Position numbers and translations under genes: made by a program. Positions 59,651 through 64,000 of a stretch of DNA of 64,000 bases are shown here, in pieces. The DNA lies in the NCBI GenBank assembly GCA_947179155.2, contig OX359280.1, positions 40,356,555-40,420,554 of the forward strand. Reading direction: 5' to 3'. The notes beneath the pieces were generated by a model. The model ran no database searches and had not been told where the DNA came from. It was given only the letters and a program-made list of their open reading frames with translations. The number at the start of each line of letters is the position of its first letter. Within the stretch, counting starts at the first letter, position 1. Source of the stretch: Hedera helix. Its lineage: Eukaryota > Streptophyta > Magnoliopsida > Apiales > Araliaceae.

Positions 59651-61370
59651 GAACACATAACAGAGGGTCGGTCATCACCTTGAAGTAGGGCAGCTCAACC
59701 CCATTATATAACTATACGTTTGGTTTATTTTCTTTAAGCATTTTTAGTAATAGTTATTGTAAACATTTTCTGTTATTATGTGGCTAAAATATTAGTACCC
59801 ACATGAGCTGGTTAGAGGGCATGTGAAGAGAATGTGGTATTTATTGGGGACCAATTACGTGACACTATTTGAGGGAATTGTCAGAGTTTGTTACGTAGTA
59901 TTTTTCAAAATATTCATTTTAGAATATTTTTCTGTCTGGGTGCCCAAGTACATCCCAGCTATATAACATGACTTGTGGATTAATTAAAAGGAGTTGAATA
60001 TTTGATGATTTTAAATCTAAAAGCTAGAAAATTCTCTCTAAACTTTTTTTGGGATTTCTTTTACTTCCGTTGTTTTATAATTTTTTTTGTTGAACTCGCC
60101 GGCAGGATACTTGCTATCTTGCATCTGGCGTCACGCCTGGCCATGATTATATAAGCATCATATCTGATGCTGATTTCTTAGTAACTGGTATGCCCTACTA
60201 GGAGTATACAACAGTTGCACACAGGGAATACTACTATCTGGCTATTCTACTAGATCCAAAATTGGGGTTCTGTATAGTTCTGATCATGGGTCCCCTTGGT
60301 TTCTAGTATTTCCCCTTGGTAAAAGAAAATGAAAGTTCCTTTGCTCTTTTGTTCATCTTGACAAGCTTTGAGATTTATTTGAAATTAAATAATATATATT
60401 TCTTCATTGGTCTATTTCCTTTGGCCTTTCTTTGCTTTACAATTTGGCATCAACTCTATTGCTGATCTATGCATATATGAGATGTGCGTACCTAAATATA
60501 AGTTTCTTTTGAGATTTTCTTCCTACTTTTGTTGTTTATAAATTTTTCTGTTAAACTCGTCATTATGATAATCGTTATCTCTATGCTCAGCGTCAATATT
60601 ACATATTTATTATTATATTTTTAAATATTATTTTAAAAAATGAATAAAACATAATTAGAGTTTTTCTTTAGCTAGATCATCTTTTTTTGTAAATTTTTTA
60701 CCATTTAAGCTATGTATGACTATATTTCCACATGTTTACATACATGAGAGTATATCTATATCTACTACCATAACTTAAGTATTCTATAAAAGAGGATCGT
60801 ATAAAAAACTAATTTAGGAATATACATTCCTTAGTTCCTTTGTTACTTGGTTTGATTTCCTCCCCTTCCTCCTCCAAGCTTACCCGAGCTCGTCACTCCC
60901 TCTCTCTCGGTTACTCTCTCTCTCTCTCTTTTTCTTATTTTATTTTTTTTCTATGTATATGCCGAGTGTGGGAGTTTGGAAGCTTGGAATGGTTATTATA
61001 TAATCATCAAGCATATAAAGTAGCTTTTAGCTTGTGATTCTAATTGAGCCAACTCAAGGCTTCATTAAATGAAGTTTTAATCCTATCACATGCCACCTTT
61101 AATCCCCTCCTTTTCTTAGATGGCCGGGTGTCCCCTCTATTCCTCTGTATCAATTTTTTTTTGAATTCTTTACGTAAATATATAATAATTAAAAAATAAT
61201 TACAAAAATAGTACAGTAACAAACTAATTACAAAAAGAGTACAACAAGATAAATTTATTAAATCATTCAATTTTCTACAAATAAGAAATTCCTTAAATCA
61301 AGGATAATTAACTGCCATATGCGACAGTTACCAAAACAAAATCACAATACTAAATAAAAATAAAAAATCA
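59651..61370. other. Gypsy 3' flank and AT-rich intergenic DNA
   Basis: 59690-59990 has TATATAAC motifs and may include LTR remnants, without a matching second copy. The pair TTTTACTTCCGTTGTTTATAA-like at about 60058 and 60515 shares about 60 bp with GTTGAACTCG/GTTAAACTCG. A CT microsatellite lies at 60915-60930. No gene was seen. Confidence 0.4.
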
Positions 61371-62431
61371 TCATTCTGATAAGCAACTCACGAATGGAGA
61401 GGAGAAGAAATGGCAGAGGAAGAAGATCTGGAATGACCATCTCTCACCGTCTACCACGAACTCGAATTCTTCTTCTTTTTCAGATTTATACTTCTTTGTT
61501 GTTGATTTGTTTCTGTCATTGGAGAAGAGCTTGACCCTGTTCATCAATGGAGAAAAAAAAAGAAAATAAAAATAGAAAAGATATAATATTAGGGGATATA
61601 CATGGATGTAGCTGCTCCGTGAGATGCCCAACAAATTGACCATTTTCAATCATTACACTTGTTGGTGGCTAAAAAATCTAACATGGTAGGTTTTTGCTTA
61701 TAGTAGTAAGGTAACCAAACTTTAATACGGAGGCAACCAACCTTTAATACAAAAAGTAACCAAACCTTAATACAAAAGGTAACAAACCTTAAATACAAAG
61801 GTAACTAGTAACCAACCTTTAATACAAAGGTAACCAAACTTTAATATAAAGGTAACCAACCCTTAATACAAAGGTAATCAAACCTTAATACAGAGGTAAC
61901 CAACCTTTAATACAAAGGTAACCAAAACTAGTTACTATACATTCAGGAATTGGTTACCTCCACACTAGTGTTTGGTTACCTCCATACTAGTGTTTGGTCA
62001 CCTAGATTTACTGCACGAAAAAATAAATTACTACACATTCAGGAATTGATTACCTTCATACTAGTGTTTGGTTACCTCCATAACAGTGTTTGGTTTACTT
62101 GTGCAGTCTTTAATTGGTCACTAGGTTGAATTCAGGTACTGAGCCGTAATTACTGCACATTTATGAATTGGTTACCATCGTACTATTGTTTGGTTACCTA
62201 TATTTACTTGTGTCATTGTTGCCGGTGGTAACCAAACCTTAATACGGAGGTAACCACTTTAGCTTTTGTGGTCATGGCTGTTGCTCCTCCTTTTGTTGTT
62301 GCTGAAACGATGTTGGGCTTTGACCTCCAATGTTGTAGTTTTTTTCAAATTAAATGAATCATCGAACTGAACTGATATCTATTAATATAAATTAGAAAGA
62401 GACTAACTTACCAGCTAGTAGAGCTTCCATA
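61371..62431 (-). other. Weak candidate spliced gene, unrecognised
   Basis: Minus strand shows gene-like pieces. ATGGAAGCTCTACTAGCTG is followed by a strong donor GTAAGTTAG (62431-62405). After an acceptor ATTTTTTAG (about 61672) a frame reads PPTSVMIENGQFVGHLTEQL with a GTATAT donor. After GATGAACAG a frame reads SSSPMTETNQQQRSINLKKK. Frames across the first junction do not fit, the rest is short, and no family is recognised. May be chance. Confidence 0.25.
61700..62265 (+). repeat. GGTAACC minisatellite with inverted second half
   Basis: 61700-61925 holds about eleven copies of a ~20-nt unit GGTAACCAA(A/C)CTTTAATACA. From about 61945 to 62215 the opposite orientation appears in looser form (TTGGTTACCTCCATACTAGT), and two forward units close the array near 62228-62255. 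GGTAACC/GGTTACC is itself nearly palindromic. Confidence 0.85.
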
Positions 62432-63363
62432 CCAATTACTTTCTCTCTCCTCAAATTGGCTTTGTGTACTGGTAATTGGAAACTGGAATGCCCCACGGAG
62501 TAGAGATAATATCCAGAAACAAGACGAAGATTCACGAAGTTCCTTAACTCGTGAATTTAATATGATAGTACTTAATTTTAAGCATACTTGATGGGGAAAT
62601 CTGAATGTTCAACCTTAAATGAAATCTTCTTCCTCTTACTGTACTGTAAGAAATCATGGTGACTGGGTATTTGGGGAAGAGAGAAGAAAAGAAATATCAA
62701 GTAATTTGAAATTTGAAATTTGAAATTACCCAACTAAATTAAAGGGATCATAGCCACATCAGCACTCCAATTAATTTAAATTAAAAACTAACTGCATTGA
62801 TTATGTACTAAAAAAATTAAAAATGCACTATTTTTGTAAATATGTTTTTAGTGCACTTTTATTTTAATTTTTTCATAAAAAGTACTAGAATATGTAATTA
62901 ATCCTTTTTTTTTTCCAGCAAAATTTTCTAGAATTGGTCTTAAGGTGTCTTGGCTTGAACTTGGGCTACTCTTCATAGACTTGACTTACTAGTAGGTCTT
63001 GACTTAGGCTTAAGTTGGGTTCCCGGGACATAATACTTAACTTGGGCTCTCGAACTTGGACTTTAACTCATGAATAAACTAACTTATATATATATATATA
63101 GTCAAGCGGCTTGGGTCATGGCCTTGGGCTATCCTTCATGGATCATTTAGTTTACTTAATTTCCTTTAAATCCATTTCCATCCTAGGTAATTTATTTATA
63201 AAATAATTTCAAATTTTCATCTGTATGAATTTAATTTATATATATTTGTTAATCATATTCTGAAATTTAATTTTTATTATACAATTCTCAATCTCATTTT
63301 CATTTAATTACTATTATTTATTATGATTATTATTATTATTATTGTATGAAATTTTTTCGATTA

Positions 63364-63365
<2 letters not shown>
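62432..63365. other. AT-rich intergenic DNA
   Basis: No gene was seen. 62940-63160 has repeated CTTGGGCT/CTTGACTTA motifs of a dispersed-repeat type. A short (TA)n lies at 63086-63101. Confidence 0.5.

Positions 63366-63412
<47 letters not shown>
63366..63412 (+). repeat. Compound (CA)n(TA)n microsatellite
   Basis: About 16 CA units followed by about seven TA units. Confidence 0.95.
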
Positions 63413-64000
63413 GAAGTGGTCCATAACAAATATTTATTTTTATTCTTAGGTTGACTCACACAACAGACCATTTTTGGGGAAGAAACCCATCGGTTGTTGT
63501 TATCTCCTGTTTGCATGTGAGGAAAGAAAGGAAAGGATGAGTTAAAATCATGCAGCCCACAAAATAGTCCTTTACAGTTAGAAAGAGCCCTTTTGTTTTG
63601 AGGAGTGAGATTGGACCATTCTATATATGACCCCCCAAACATAATTTGTTCTTCCTATAAACATAACAACAATCTCCATCCCAAAAAATAAAAATAAAAA
63701 TTACTAGCTGCTGCTAATATGACTGCGAAATCTCATATTTTTGGACCAAGTTCTCCTCTATTACGCCGTTCACTCAGTTTCGCTGAATACACATTTAACA
63801 ATACAAATATTATTTTCGAGCACAATCACAATATATATGTCTAATATGCAAACCATTAACTAAATATAGAAAATAAGCTCTAAAAACAATGTAGAAAATA
63901 GGACAAAATCCCCACTTAAAAAATAAAATAACAAGAACAACATTTCACAATCTAATATTAATGCCTTATTTATTAATCTGAGTGAAGTTATTAATATTGC
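63413..64000. other. Intergenic DNA to window end
   Basis: AT-rich; no coding, RNA or repeat feature was seen. Confidence 0.5.

Noticed and set aside
1..64000. CRISPR arrays, operons, bacterial promoters, rRNA genes
   Set aside because: Nothing of the kind is present. Tandem arrays here lack the regular repeat-spacer pattern, and all intact multi-exon genes are plant nuclear genes.
1..64000. A coordinated gene cluster or new multi-gene system
   Set aside because: The seven functional genes belong to unrelated housekeeping and signalling families, with ordinary spacing and mixed strands.

Overview
The window is nuclear DNA of a flowering plant, almost certainly a eudicot. It is AT-rich and has many GT-AG introns, families restricted to plants (ROP GTPase, trihelix factor, ankyrin-PGG protein), and a background of MITEs, hAT, CACTA, copia, gypsy and LINE debris. 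No single-cell, organellar or bacterial features were seen. The species cannot be named from the sequence.

Layout: 1-1060 (+) the last four coding exons of ribosomal protein eL43 (L37a). 2064-3633 (-) a broken MORN-repeat gene. 6001-10793 (-) an intact five-exon casein kinase 2 regulatory (beta) subunit whose second intron carries a deleted LTR retrotransposon. 11.1-15.1 kb is intergenic with an RNase H relic and MITE copies. 15158-19147 (+) a seven-exon ROP/RAC small GTPase. 21043-24248 (+) tubulin-folding cofactor A. 24.4-26.9 kb is an RNase H relic plus AT-rich DNA. 26896-31784 (+) an eleven-exon, three-RRM hnRNP Q/R-like protein. 34623-36393 (+) a cyclophilin-like pseudogene. 37176-38797 (-) an ankyrin-PGG membrane protein. 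38.9-50.4 kb is a transposon-rich block: hAT-like elements, a CACTA element with a tRNA-like insert, a LINE fragment, and a duplicated promoter joined to a stray RRM exon. 50931-51938 (+) an intronless trihelix transcription factor. 55.07-59.65 kb is a dead copia fragment fused directly to a dead gypsy gag-pol. 59.7-64 kb holds microsatellites, a GGTAACC minisatellite and only weak coding signals.

The genes are unrelated housekeeping and signalling genes (ribosome, CK2 signalling, polarity GTPase, tubulin folding, RNA processing, DNA binding), as is usual for a plant gene island. They do not form a pathway or cluster. I found no new multi-gene system. The most notable observations are: a tandem duplication in ROP intron 1 that creates an in-frame 18-nt candidate microexon at switch I; a composite of a duplicated trihelix-gene upstream region, a hAT element and an RRM3 exon fragment; and a CACTA element carrying tRNA-like A and B boxes.
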